Shown in pieces: positions 1-9,044 of a DNA stretch of 16,642 nucleotides. The notes under the pieces were generated by a model that saw only the letters and a program-made list of their open reading frames with translations, ran no database searches and was not told where the DNA came from. The number at the start of each line of letters is the position of its first letter. The first letter of the stretch is position 1. Origin of the DNA: an uncultured Acholeplasmataceae bacterium (GTDB lineage Bacteria > Bacillota_I > Bacilli_A > Acholeplasmatales > Acholeplasmataceae); contig CAMOAP010000039.1 of NCBI GenBank assembly GCA_946577115.1, forward strand, positions 1 through 16,642, given 5' to 3'. Position numbers and translations under genes: made by a program.

Positions 1-8
1 TCTTTTAA

Positions 9-29
9 AAAGAGTCTTCTTTATTTTTT
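9..29. terminator. Possible weak terminator hairpin
   Basis: AAAGA (9-13) and TCTTT (18-22) can pair across a four-base loop. On the plus strand the stem is followed by ATTTTTT, and on the minus strand by TTTTAAAAGA. It lies about 20-40 bases past the stop of the P-type ATPase. The stem is only five base pairs, so it may be chance in this AT-rich sequence. Confidence 0.22.
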
Positions 30-48
30 AAAATCATCTACATTTATG

Positions 49-2787
49 TTATTTACAATGACAAAATCTTTTTTTTATTTCTACAAACAACAAAGGGAAC
101 AAAGATAGCAATAAAATAATTACAAAATCTTTTGTTGTTAAATAAATTAATTGAAATAAATCTCTTATAAAAGGGATAAAAATGATGATTAATTGCAAAA
201 ACACACTAATGGCAAACGCTTTAATCAAAAAGGAATTTATTTTTAACTTAAAAACAGAAGTACAAAAACTTCGCAAATTCCATACATGAATCAATTGTGA
301 AAATGCCAAAACCATAAAAGCAAAAGTTTGAGCATATCTTATTTTATCACTATCATGATTATAATAACCTATCAAAGAAGCCATAAAAGCCAAAAGACCA
401 ATTAAAAATCCTTCTAAAATAATTTTTTGATAAGTTTTTTTATTCAGTAAATTTAATTTAGGATTATAATTTTTTGGCGACATAGAATTTGTTTCTTGTG
501 GTTCTATTCCCAAAGCCATTGCTGGCAATGAATCCGTGACTAAATTAATCCAAAGAATTTGTAAAGCAGTCAAAATTTTAAAATCACACCCAAAAAAGAA
601 AATTCCTAAAAAATTACCAAGCAAAATCAAAATAATTTCACCAACATTACAACTCAAAAGAAAAACTAAACTTTTTTTAATATTATTAAAAATATTTCGT
701 CCTTCTTCTAAGGCATTCGTAATAGTAGCAAAATTATCATCTATTAAAATCATATCTGATGCCATTTTGCACACATCAGTACCTGCGATTCCCATAGAAA
801 TTCCCACATTGGCTTGTTTAATGCTTAAAGCATCATTTATGCCATCGCCTGTCATCGCTACCACAAAACCTTTTTTTTGCCAAGCTTGCACAATTTTTAA
901 TTTATGATGAGGATTAGTTCTTGCATAAACTTTAATTTGCAATAATTTTTCCAAAAATTCTTCCTCTGGCATTTGAGTTAATTCATCTCCTGTAATAGCT
1001 AAATCTTGAGGTTGGGATAAAATATTTAATTTTTTGGCAATCACAAAAGCAGTTTTTAAATGGTCCCCTGTAATCATAATAGGAGTGATGCGTGCCTGAT
1101 TGCATTTAAAAATAGCTTGCCAAACTTCTTTTCGAATAGGATCTTCCATAACCACTGCCCCTAAAAAAATAAGATCTTTTTCAAAGATATCAGGATTTTT
1201 TTTAAGATTCGTTTCTAAATCAATAGAAAATACACGATAAGCAACTCCCAAAACTCGCAAAGATTGCTCACTTAATTGACTAATTTGTTTTTCTAATATG
1301 TTTGTTATTTTAGCATCTTTTTCAATGATTTGTTCTTGATATTGAACTTGACTACATTTTTGCAATAAAACTTCTGGAGCACCTTTAGTGATAGCATAAA
1401 TAAATCCGTCTTTATGATGAAAAGTTGTCATCAATTTCCTTTGGGAATCAAAGGCAATTTCTGCAAAACGAGGATATTTCTTTTTGAGTGCAAACGCATC
1501 ATATTGATAAAACAAAGCTAAATCAATAAAGGCTTTTTCAGTAGGATCGGCAAGAATTTCTAAGTTGTTTGAAGTGGTATCTTGGGTTATTTTTGCAACA
1601 CTAATCAAAGCATCATTACATAAAATACCAAATAAAAGTAACTTTTCCAAATTAAAGGGTTTTGGTACATTAATATCTTCCACACAAAAGGGAATTATTT
1701 TTTCCAAAGAGTTACAAACTATAATTTTTTTAACAGTCATATTATTTTGGGTTAAAGTTCCTGTTTTATCAGTACAAATAACATTAACAGACCCCAAAGT
1801 TTCTAAGGTTTTTAAATTTTTAACAATAGCTTTTTTAAGAGCAAGTTTTTTCATCCCTAAAGCCAAAATTAAAGTCACAATAATTAATAAACTTTCAGGA
1901 ATAGCAGCAACTGCAAGAGCAATGGCATCCAAAAAAGTATGTTTCAAAATGTGGGAATTAAAAGTTGAGTTATAAATATTTTTGCCAATCGTCCATAAAC
2001 CATTAAAGAAAATAATAATACCAATTATCAAAGTTAACTTTTTAGTTAATTTGGAAATATTTTGTTCCAATGGTGTTTTTTCTTGTAGAGGTTGAGTAAT
2101 AAAATGGGTAATTTTTCCAATTTCAGTTTGCATTCCTGAAGCACAAACTACCCCTTTGGCTCTTCCTTTTAAAATAACAGTATTCATAAAAGCCATGTTT
2201 TGATTAGTAAGAACTGAATCTTTACAATCCCAAGCACTTTTTAAAACAGCTTGTGATTCTCCCGTAAACAAAGATTCATCTACATATAAATTAAATGTTT
2301 CTAAAAGTATTATATCAGCTGGAATAATATCGCCAGTTTCCAAAATAACAATATCTCCTATCACTAAATTTTGCATAGGAATTAAAAGAGGTTTGCTATC
2401 TCTTATTACTTTTGCATTAAGGGGAGTTTTTTTTGAAACATTGGCTAAAACTTTTTGTGTTTTGGTTTCATAATAAATACTTAAAAAGGCGTTAATAAAG
2501 ACAATAATCAAAATAAAACAACCTTCCAAAAGTTCTTCTTTGTTGCTTTGTAAAATGCCAATTACAAAATTAATGGTAGCTGCTAACAGAAGGACAATAA
2601 CTAAAAAATCTTTAAATTGTTGTTGTAATTGATGCCAAAAAGTGGTTTTTGCAAGGGTTTTAATTTGATTTTTACCGTCAATTTGCAATCTTTGAAAGGC
2701 TTCTTTATCAGTAAGCCCTTTTGTGATTTTGGTTTGCAACAATGCTTGCAATTGTTCAGGGTTTTTGTGACTAAATGAATGTTTCAT
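49..2787 (-). CDS. P2-type cation-transporting ATPase, probably Ca2+ exporting
   Basis: ATP-driven membrane cation pump of 912 residues. Visible landmarks are the actuator loop TGES (175-178), the phosphorylation site DKTGTLTQ with Asp340, the hinge TGDGINDA (646-653), and about ten hydrophobic segments. Ion-site residues match SERCA-like Ca2+ pumps: Glu298 in M4 (PES), NVGE in M5 (Asn714, Glu717) and NLVTD in M6 (Asn748, Thr751, Asp752). This favours Ca2+ over Mg2+ or Na+/K+, but selectivity is inferred. The M4 motif reads PESLL where the family usually has PEGLP. The frame is open 26 codons further upstream, but the ATG at 2787 is chosen because AAGGAA lies at good spacing before it (about 2793-2798) and the extra peptide is unlike the family N-terminus. 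The gene lies behind the yitT terminator with its own candidate promoter, so it is probably transcribed alone. Confidence 0.93.
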   Translation of the reverse strand: MKHSFSHKNPEQLQALLQTKITKGLTDKEAFQRLQIDGKNQIKTLAKTTFWHQLQQQFKDFLVIVLLLAATINFVIGILQSNKEELLEGCFILIIVFINAFLSIYYETKTQKVLANVSKKTPLNAKVIRDSKPLLIPMQNLVIGDIVILETGDIIPADIILLETFNLYVDESLFTGESQAVLKSAWDCKDSVLTNQNMAFMNTVILKGRAKGVVCASGMQTEIGKITHFITQPLQEKTPLEQNISKLTKKLTLIIGIIIFFNGLWTIGKNIYNSTFNSHILKHTFLDAIALAVAAIPESLLIIVTLILALGMKKLALKKAIVKNLKTLETLGSVNVICTDKTGTLTQNNMTVKKIIVCNSLEKIIPFCVEDINVPKPFNLEKLLLFGILCNDALISVAKITQDTTSNNLEILADPTEKAFIDLALFYQYDAFALKKKYPRFAEIAFDSQRKLMTTFHHKDGFIYAITKGAPEVLLQKCSQVQYQEQIIEKDAKITNILEKQISQLSEQSLRVLGVAYRVFSIDLETNLKKNPDIFEKDLIFLGAVVMEDPIRKEVWQAIFKCNQARITPIMITGDHLKTAFVIAKKLNILSQPQDLAITGDELTQMPEEEFLEKLLQIKVYARTNPHHKLKIVQAWQKKGFVVAMTGDGINDALSIKQANVGISMGIAGTDVCKMASDMILIDDNFATITNALEEGRNIFNNIKKSLVFLLSCNVGEIILILLGNFLGIFFFGCDFKILTALQILWINLVTDSLPAMALGIEPQETNSMSPKNYNPKLNLLNKKTYQKIILEGFLIGLLAFMASLIGYYNHDSDKIRYAQTFAFMVLAFSQLIHVWNLRSFCTSVFKLKINSFLIKAFAISVFLQLIIIFIPFIRDLFQLIYLTTKDFVIILLLSLFPLLFVEIKKRFCHCK

Positions 2788-2823
2788 TAAAATTCCTTTA
2801 TTTAATATAAATACAAAAAATGT

Positions 2824-2840
2824 TTTGTGCAAAGCACAAA
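2824..2840 (-). promoter_or_regulatory. Inverted repeat in the leader of the P-type ATPase gene
   Basis: A perfect seven-base inverted repeat, TTTGTGC and GCACAAA with a three-base spacer, lies between the candidate -10 element and the start codon. On the minus strand it is followed shortly by ACATTTTTTG. It could be a repressor operator just downstream of the transcription start or a short attenuator hairpin. Which one cannot be told from the sequence. Confidence 0.3.
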
Positions 2841-2867
2841 TTAAAATTTTTAATTTGTTTTGCATGT

Positions 2868-2873
2868 ATTATA
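2868..2873 (-). promoter_or_regulatory. Candidate -10 element for the P-type ATPase gene
   Basis: The minus strand reads a perfect TATAAT, 80 bases before the chosen ATG and downstream of the yitT terminator, where a new promoter is expected. No good -35 hexamer lies at 16-18 bases (TTATTA is the nearest), so the assignment rests on the -10 and on position. Confidence 0.35.
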
Positions 2874-2919
2874 AAGTTGTGTTTTATAAATAATAATAAA
2901 ATAAGTAAAGTTTGCAAAT

Positions 2920-2955
2920 AAAATAAAAAAACTAAACTGTTTTAGCAGTTTAGTT
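2920..2955 (-). terminator. Rho-independent terminator of the ileS-yitT unit
   Basis: AACTAAACTG (2930-2939) and CAGTTTAGTT (2946-2955) form a perfect ten-base-pair stem with a six-base loop. On the minus strand the stem is followed at once by TTTTTTATTTTATTT. The yitT stop codon (TAA, 2942-2944) lies inside the loop, so the hairpin overlaps the coding end. Confidence 0.8.
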
Positions 2956-3760
2956 GCGTTTCTTTTTTGGGAACAAAAGTTATCAATCCCATAAATAAGG
3001 CAGATAATTTAATACGTAAAACAGTATAAAAAAGCGATAAAGACATTTGTGTAATAAGTTCTTTGAAACTTGTTTCTTTATAAAAATATCCAATAATAAA
3101 AACACCCACAGCACCAAAAATCATAAGAATATAGCCAGACATTTCCACTACAAAAGAAATATCTTTTTTCTTATAAACAGATAAATATTTAGCAACAATA
3201 TCAAGTCCTCCAGTAGAAGCGCCGATTCTTACAGGAATACCATTAAAAACACCTATTAAAATGCCTGCAAAAAAAACTCGGGTAAGATCACTTAAAAAAT
3301 CACTTTCGGTTTTAAATATTCCAAAAAATCGTTCAGTATGATATAAAAAACCTTGTTTAACTTGATTTTCAATAAAAAAAACCGAAACAAAAAGAAGTAC
3401 AGCTGCAAAAGCAGTAGTAATAGTAAAATATTTACCTAAATAAGGACGAGATATAAAAAACAATAAGAAAACATTAACGACAAAGTAAAAAGTACCAGCA
3501 ATGACTATAATATTATGAGTTTCAATTTTTCCTGCTTTATGTAATAATTTGCCTATTACATCACCTAAACCAATAACACCAGTAGGAAAAAGATCGGTTT
3601 TATATCCGCCATCTCGGGTACAATCAAAAGCCCAAACTGAAACTAAAACATATACTATTAAGGATAAAGATAAAAGTAATATTTTTTTAAATTCTTGATC
3701 ATATTGAATTTTTTTCTTTGTTGGAGGAAAATTTTCAATATTTTCCATACCATTTTTCAT
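2942..3760 (-). CDS. YitT family membrane protein lacking the C-terminal DUF2179 domain
   Basis: Integral membrane protein of 272 residues with about six hydrophobic segments. The hallmark is GASTGGLDIVAKY (180-192), which matches the conserved STGG(T/L)DI motif of the YitT/DUF161 family. An earlier glycine-rich stretch, FPTGVIGLGDVIG (58-70), fits the first half of the domain. Usual members carry a soluble DUF2179 domain after the last helix. This protein ends about 20 residues after that helix with a basic tail, so the domain is absent. The transported substrate is not known for the family. ATG at 3760 is preceded by AGGTG at short spacing, better placed than the ATG four codons later. It starts 16 bases after the ileS stop and is probably co-transcribed with it. 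Confidence 0.85.
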   Translation of the reverse strand: MKNGMENIENFPPTKKKIQYDQEFKKILLLSLSLIVYVLVSVWAFDCTRDGGYKTDLFPTGVIGLGDVIGKLLHKAGKIETHNIIVIAGTFYFVVNVFLLFFISRPYLGKYFTITTAFAAVLLFVSVFFIENQVKQGFLYHTERFFGIFKTESDFLSDLTRVFFAGILIGVFNGIPVRIGASTGGLDIVAKYLSVYKKKDISFVVEMSGYILMIFGAVGVFIIGYFYKETSFKELITQMSLSLFYTVLRIKLSALFMGLITFVPKKETQLNC

Positions 3761-3776
3761 AATACACCTATTTCTT

Positions 3777-6479
3777 TTATTTTAATATATTTTGGCAACG
3801 TGTGCACAAAGGAGTAAGGGGTTTGGTGATAACTACGTTCCAACATCTTTGACAAGCATATCCATAAGCCTTAGCGATTTTAACATCAAAAGTATCTTTT
3901 AATTGAAGTGTTACTTTAGAGACTATAAAAAGTTGATGCAATTGATCTTTAATTTGTAAGACACCCAAAGCATGCATTTCTTCTTGGGTTAATGATAATG
4001 TAATATGTGCTTGCAAAGAAGAATTAATAAGTCCACTTTGTCTTGCTTTTTCCAAATATTGTAAAATGTTTTTTCTTAATGTTAAAAATTTATGATATTC
4101 TAATAAAAGATTAGAATTGGGGCGTGTTTTGGGTTGTGGCATTTTTTCTAAATAAATATCTTTTTCCACAGCAAAAGGGAAAAAGCCGTAAACTTCCGAA
4201 GTGGTGTGAGGAATGATCGGAGTTAAAACTTGTAAAAGCGATAACAACAAGTCATATATAGTTGATTGAATCATCTTTCTTTCTTGATGATCTTCTTTTT
4301 CGATGTATAAAATATCTTTGGCAAAATCTAGATAAAAAGCACTAATTTTATTAGTAATGAAAGGGAATAAATATCTTAACACACCTTCAAAATTATAAGT
4401 ATCATAAGAATGTATTACGTTTTTTAACATTTCTTCAAAATCTAGCATCATTGCTTGATGGAAAACAGTTCTTTGTTCAAAGGCAATATAATTAGTATCT
4501 TTTTTAAAATTATCTAAATTGCCTAACATAAAACGGAAAGTGTTTCTAATTTTACGATAAAGATCTTCTACTTGTTTTAAAATGGCATGGTTAATGCGGA
4601 CATCAAGATTATAATTAGTGTTTGCAACCCATAAACGAATAACATCTGCTCCTTTTTGTTCAGCAACAGTTAATGGATCAATGACATTGCCCAAAGATTT
4701 AGACATTTTTTTGCCTTCTCCATCAAAAACAAAACCATGAGTAATAACAGTTTTATAAGGAGCTTGATTTTGAGAGGCTACAGAAGTAATTAAAGAAGAA
4801 TTGAACCAACCACGATATTGATCAGAGCCTTCCAAATAAACATCACTTTGTAAAACTTGATTACGTTTTTTAAAAATACTATAAGAAGTTCCTGAGTCAA
4901 ACCAAACATCCATAATATCTAGTTCTTTGGTAAACAAATTGTTGGGACTTTGTGGATGGGTATAATGTTCAGGAAGTAGTTTTTTAACATCCCATTCATA
5001 CCAAATATCCATTCCGTGATGTTCAAATAAATCAGCTACATGATTAATTAATTTTAAATCTAAAATGGGCTGTTGGGTTTCAGTGTAAAAAATAGGAATG
5101 GGGATTCCCCAAGTTCTTTGACGACTAATATTCCAATCCTCGCGATTAGCAATCATATTAGTCATTTTTAATTCTCCCCAACGCGGAATCCACTTAACTT
5201 TTTGGGTTTCTTCTAGTAAAAGGGATTTAATTTTTTTAATAGAGACAAACCATTGAGGAAGTGCAAGAAAAATAACTGGTTTTTTGGTGCGCCAATCATG
5301 AGGATAGGAGTGCAAAATCACATCGGATTTAAGCAAAGAATGGTCTTTTTCTAAATCAGAGATGATAGCTTCGTTGGCTTTGGTGTAAAATAGACCTTGA
5401 TATTTGGAAACATCTGTCATCATACCTTTTTTATCAACACTACAAACAACATCTAAATTATATTTTTGACCTAATAAAAAATCGTCCAAACCGTGTCCTG
5501 GAGCGATGTGAACTAGCCCTGTTCCTTCTTCATCCAAAACGTGTTGTGATAAAATAATTTTTCCATATTTGGAAATAAGGTGATTTAGGTAAGTTAAATT
5601 TTCTAAATTTTTTCCTTCAAAAGTGGCAATAACTTTAATGTGTTCTGGATTCCAAGAAAAAACTTTTTGAAGAAAAGGCATGTTTTTAGTGCCTACCAAA
5701 TAGCGTTTTTGTAAAACTTCAATTAATTGATATGATTTTTCAGGATGCACCGCGATTGCTACATTGGCAGGCAAAGTCCAAGGATTAGTTGTCCAAATCA
5801 CCAAAGCCACATTATCAAAAATATCTAGTTTCTTCATGCTAAAAGCAACATAGATAGAAGGAGATTCGTGATTGTGATATTCTAATTCTGCTTCTGCCAA
5901 AGCAGATTCTAAAGTAGGTGACCAATGAATGGGTTTAAGGGCTTTAAAAATTAAAAATTTTGAAACCATTTTTCCAAAAATTCTTACCTGATCAGCAACA
6001 AAAGTTTTATCCAACGTTAAATAAGGATTTTGCCAATCTCCTAAAATCCCTAATCTTTGAAATTGCTGTTTTTGATTATTAACATTTTCCAATGCAAATT
6101 CTCGACATTTATCTAGGAAAGATTTTCTGGTAAAAGAATTTTTGGAAATTTTTTTAAGCACTGCTGCCTCAATTGGTAAACCATGAGTATCCCAACCAGG
6201 AATGAAAGGAGTATAAAAACCTTGCATACTGCGAAAACGAACAATAAAATCTTTTAAAATTTTGTTTAAGGCGTGTCCCATATGAATATTGCCATTAGCA
6301 TAAGGCGGTCCATCATGCAAAATAAAAGGGGCATTATCTTGATTTTGTTGTAATTTTTTGTGATATAAGTCAATGATTTGCCAATGTTTTTGAATATTGA
6401 TTTCGTTTTGTCCTAAATTTCCTTTCATAGGGAAATCAGTTTTTGGCATCAAAAGAGTTGTTTTATAATTCGTTTTCAT
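3777..6479 (-). CDS. ileS: Isoleucyl-tRNA synthetase
   Basis: Class I synthetase that charges tRNA-Ile in the cytoplasm; 900 residues, about normal for the bacterial type. Motifs in order are PPYANGNIHMGH, whose HMGH (66-69) is the HIGH signature; the CP1 editing-domain segment WTTNPWTLPAN; the editing-pocket stretch TGLVHIAPGHGLDD; the KMSKS loop (591-595, in GKKMSKSLGN); and a C-terminal zinc finger with Cys876, Cys879, Cys892 and Cys895. The editing segment has Asn where many relatives have a third Thr. TGG codes for Trp throughout. ATG at 6479 has TAAGGAG at 6490-6496 as ribosome site. It lies 99 bases behind ychF and just ahead of yitT, and probably ends transcription at the terminator near 2940. 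Confidence 0.98.
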   Translation of the reverse strand: MKTNYKTTLLMPKTDFPMKGNLGQNEINIQKHWQIIDLYHKKLQQNQDNAPFILHDGPPYANGNIHMGHALNKILKDFIVRFRSMQGFYTPFIPGWDTHGLPIEAAVLKKISKNSFTRKSFLDKCREFALENVNNQKQQFQRLGILGDWQNPYLTLDKTFVADQVRIFGKMVSKFLIFKALKPIHWSPTLESALAEAELEYHNHESPSIYVAFSMKKLDIFDNVALVIWTTNPWTLPANVAIAVHPEKSYQLIEVLQKRYLVGTKNMPFLQKVFSWNPEHIKVIATFEGKNLENLTYLNHLISKYGKIILSQHVLDEEGTGLVHIAPGHGLDDFLLGQKYNLDVVCSVDKKGMMTDVSKYQGLFYTKANEAIISDLEKDHSLLKSDVILHSYPHDWRTKKPVIFLALPQWFVSIKKIKSLLLEETQKVKWIPRWGELKMTNMIANREDWNISRQRTWGIPIPIFYTETQQPILDLKLINHVADLFEHHGMDIWYEWDVKKLLPEHYTHPQSPNNLFTKELDIMDVWFDSGTSYSIFKKRNQVLQSDVYLEGSDQYRGWFNSSLITSVASQNQAPYKTVITHGFVFDGEGKKMSKSLGNVIDPLTVAEQKGADVIRLWVANTNYNLDVRINHAILKQVEDLYRKIRNTFRFMLGNLDNFKKDTNYIAFEQRTVFHQAMMLDFEEMLKNVIHSYDTYNFEGVLRYLFPFITNKISAFYLDFAKDILYIEKEDHQERKMIQSTIYDLLLSLLQVLTPIIPHTTSEVYGFFPFAVEKDIYLEKMPQPKTRPNSNLLLEYHKFLTLRKNILQYLEKARQSGLINSSLQAHITLSLTQEEMHALGVLQIKDQLHQLFIVSKVTLQLKDTFDVKIAKAYGYACQRCWNVVITKPLTPLCTRCQNILK

Positions 6480-6578
6480 ATCTTTTTATCTCCTTATTTT
6501 TAGCTTGTTAAATTACTTAATATTTTTTATTTGAACTTAAAAGTGTAAAATGAAATGAAAAAATCTCACAATTCAAAA

Positions 6579-7670
6579 TTAAACATTAAATCTAAAAGTA
6601 ATAATATCGCCATCTTTAACTATGTATTCTTTACCCTCAATGCGAACTTTGCCTTTTTCTTTACTTTTTTGAAAAGTTTGGGTTTCTAATAAATCAAGGT
6701 AAGAAACAACTTCAGCTTTGATGAAACCTTTTTGTAAATCAGTATGAATAATACGGGCACATTCAGGAGCTTTAAGACCTTTTTTAAAAGACCAAGCACG
6801 AACTTCTTTAGGTCCTGCAGTAAAATAAGTTTGGAGCTCTAAAAGAGCATAACTTTCTTGAATTAATTTAGTAAGTCCTGATTCTACAAGACCATAATCC
6901 TTTAAAAAAAATTGCTTTTCTGCAAAATCTAAAGACGATATTTCTTTTTCTAATTGCACACACAAAGGAATTACTTTTTTGGATTCTTTAGTAGCATACG
7001 ATAAAACTTGTTGGTAAAAAACGTTGGAATCCAAAGATAATAAATCATATTCTTTAATGTTAGCTAAATAAAGGGAAGGTTTTAAAAATAACAAATTAAA
7101 GGTTTTAACAAGTTTTAATTCTTCATCCGAAAAAACCAAATTTTTTAAATCTTGGATAGTTAAATGAGTTTTGATTTTGTTTAATAACGCTTTTTCTTGT
7201 AATAATTCTTGGTCAAGTTTATTTTTTTGTTTACCCAATTTAAGTAAGCGTTTGTCGATTTGTTCTAAATCTGCTAAAGCTAATTCTGTTTGAATAATAT
7301 CAATTTCTTCTACAGGATTATTCGTTTCTGTCACATGAGCAATATTGGGGTCTTCAAAACATTTAACCACATGACAAATAGCATCTACATTGCGAATATG
7401 ACTTAAAAATTGATTGCCAAGCCCTTCACCTTTAGAAGCTCCTGCCACCAAACCCGCAATATCTTTGAATTCTATAAAAGCAGAAATAGTTTTTTGAGAT
7501 TGAAAAATTTGAGATAAAGTTTTAAGACGCGAATCTGACACTTCTACAATGCCAATATTAGGTTCAATAGTGGCAAAAGGGTAATTAGCTTCTAAAACTT
7601 GCATTTTAGTTAAAGCATTAAATAAAGTAGATTTGCCCACATTTGGCAAACCAATAATTCCGACTTTCAT
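6579..7670 (-). CDS. ychF: Ribosome-associated P-loop ATPase/GTPase YchF (Obg family)
   Basis: Translation-associated nucleotide hydrolase of 363 residues, the standard length for YchF. The P-loop is GLPNVGKST (7-15). The G3 region DIAGLVAGASKGEGLG starts at Asp70. The G4 position reads NIKE (Asn204) instead of NKxD, the YchF variant associated with ATP preference in studied members. A coiled-coil-like charged stretch of roughly residues 130-170 follows the first half of the G domain, and the C-terminus (about 280-363) is the TGS-type domain, including FTAGPKEVRAW. ATG at 7670 is preceded by AAGGAA. It follows rsgA after 97 bases and precedes ileS, in a group devoted to ribosome function. Confidence 0.97.
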   Translation of the reverse strand: MKVGIIGLPNVGKSTLFNALTKMQVLEANYPFATIEPNIGIVEVSDSRLKTLSQIFQSQKTISAFIEFKDIAGLVAGASKGEGLGNQFLSHIRNVDAICHVVKCFEDPNIAHVTETNNPVEEIDIIQTELALADLEQIDKRLLKLGKQKNKLDQELLQEKALLNKIKTHLTIQDLKNLVFSDEELKLVKTFNLLFLKPSLYLANIKEYDLLSLDSNVFYQQVLSYATKESKKVIPLCVQLEKEISSLDFAEKQFFLKDYGLVESGLTKLIQESYALLELQTYFTAGPKEVRAWSFKKGLKAPECARIIHTDLQKGFIKAEVVSYLDLLETQTFQKSKEKGKVRIEGKEYIVKDGDIITFRFNV

Positions 7671-7769
7671 TTTTTAGTTTCCTTATGGTATTTTATTTTG
7701 TAAAAATAGGTAGTGTGTGTTTTTGTTGAGGGGGAAAAATATGGTTATAAAAATGTTTAAAAAAAATAA

Positions 7770-8690
7770 CTAATATTTGGTTTGGTTTTTGATTTCTTCG
7801 TAAAAGCTCACATAATTTTGATATCGAGAGGGAAGTATTTGGCCGTTTTCTAAGGCTTTTTTGACGCCGCATTTTTCTTCTTGTAAATGCAAACAACTTT
7901 CACCAAAAAAACAATCACAAACATGTTCTACAAAATCAGGATAAAAATTCTTTAAATTCCCAGAGCAAAAAGTAGTTAAGTCTAATTTGGAAAAACCAGG
8001 AGTATCCACAATAAATCCACCATTAAACTCATATAATTGGGCGTTTTTGGTGGTATGTTTGCCTCTACCAAGACTTTCGGAAATTTCTTGTATTTTGAGT
8101 TGGGCATCTGGAATTAAGGCTTTTAGTAAAGTAGATTTCCCTACTCCAGTTTGTCCTGCCAAAACTGTAATTTTATTAACAAAAATATGTTTAATAGCAT
8201 CTATTCCTATTTTTTGCTTGGAGTTGATATAATAAAAGGGTTGAAATTTTTGGTAATAAGATAATTCTTGTTGCATTATTGTAAGGTTTTTGGGTTCTAA
8301 CAAATCTATTTTAGAAAAAACTAAAATTATATCTAATTTTTGTTGTTCTAAAATTAATAAAAACTTATCTAATAAAAGAAATTGAAAATTGGGTTTTACT
8401 AAGGAAAAAACTAGTAATACCTGGTCAATATTGGTAACATTAGGTCTTTTTAATTCATTTTTACGAGGCAAAATAGATTGAATTAAATAAGTATCACAAG
8501 AAAGTTCATAAAACACAATATCGCCTACTTTAATAATAAAGTCAGAGGCAGAAATATTTTCTTTTTGGGTAGTTATGATATCAAGGGTTTTTAATTTGCC
8601 TCTTTTTTTAGCTTCTAAAATGATTTGAGTTTCTAAATCTTTAATATAATAAACTCCAGCCAAAAATCTTAATACTAAAGCTTTTTTCAA
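7770..8690 (-). CDS. rsgA: Ribosome small subunit GTPase RsgA (circularly permuted)
   Basis: GTPase of late 30S subunit maturation, 306 residues. An N-terminal OB-like domain precedes the GTPase domain, whose motifs are in the permuted order: G4-like FSKIDLLE first, then the P-loop GQTGVGKST (179-187), then DTPG with Asp229. The C-terminal zinc knuckle is CFFGESCLH...C, with probable ligands Cys260, Cys266, His268 and Cys274. The first two cysteines are five residues apart, one more than the usual four. The start is TTG at 8690, supported by AAGGAG about seven bases before it; the only nearby upstream ATG is followed at once by a stop. A long AT-rich leader and a candidate extended -10 promoter lie upstream. 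Confidence 0.95.
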   Translation of the reverse strand: MKKALVLRFLAGVYYIKDLETQIILEAKKRGKLKTLDIITTQKENISASDFIIKVGDIVFYELSCDTYLIQSILPRKNELKRPNVTNIDQVLLVFSLVKPNFQFLLLDKFLLILEQQKLDIILVFSKIDLLEPKNLTIMQQELSYYQKFQPFYYINSKQKIGIDAIKHIFVNKITVLAGQTGVGKSTLLKALIPDAQLKIQEISESLGRGKHTTKNAQLYEFNGGFIVDTPGFSKLDLTTFCSGNLKNFYPDFVEHVCDCFFGESCLHLQEEKCGVKKALENGQILPSRYQNYVSFYEEIKNQTKY

Positions 8691-8868
8691 ATAATAACTC
8701 CTTTTTACATTTTGAAATCTTTTTTAATTATTTTTTTCTTATTTTGTCTAAATTGCTTTTTAAAAATTTTTAAATCATCTCTATGTGTGATGAAAAATAC
8801 TATATACTAATTTATTTTCATTTGAATAACTTTTTTATAATTAATTAAAAAAACCATTAATTATTTTT

Positions 8869-8877
8869 ATTATAACA
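8869..8877 (-). promoter_or_regulatory. Extended -10 promoter element, probably for rsgA
   Basis: The minus strand reads TGTTATAAT, a full match to the extended -10 pattern TGnTATAAT, which can work without a strong -35. It would give a leader of about 170 bases before the rsgA TTG start. No other equally good element was found between it and the gene. Confidence 0.42.
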
Positions 8878-9044
8878 TATAAAAAAACAATAATTACATA
8901 TAAAGATCAATTGGCTTTAAATAAGTAAAAACAAAGTTTATTGGCTAATATTTTTGATAGATACGAATTTTACAAATCGGATTTTTATAATCCAAAAATA
9001 AAAAAGGGATTGGTTTTTCGGGTAAAAATGGTTACATAAAAAAG

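Noticed and set aside
536..1975. Plus-strand open frames at 536-907 and 1565-1975
   Set aside because: They run antisense through the well-supported P-type ATPase gene, show no recognisable motif and have the composition expected of a shadow frame.
7693..7896. Minus-strand frame of 67 codons overlapping the end of rsgA
   Set aside because: It lies in another frame of the rsgA 3' end, is rich in Lys/Arg from frame-shifted reading, and lacks a ribosome site.
7987..8232. Plus-strand frame opposite the rsgA GTPase domain
   Set aside because: It is antisense to the conserved P-loop and G3 region, whose constraint explains the open frame.
8759..8774. Perfect 16-base palindrome TTTAAAAATTTTTAAA in the rsgA leader
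   Set aside because: It is made only of A and T runs, so it is expected by chance in such composition; it is not recurrent in the window.
8783..8848. A 21-codon plus-strand ATG frame in the rsgA leader
   Set aside because: It has no ribosome site, AT-driven codons and no recognisable peptide.
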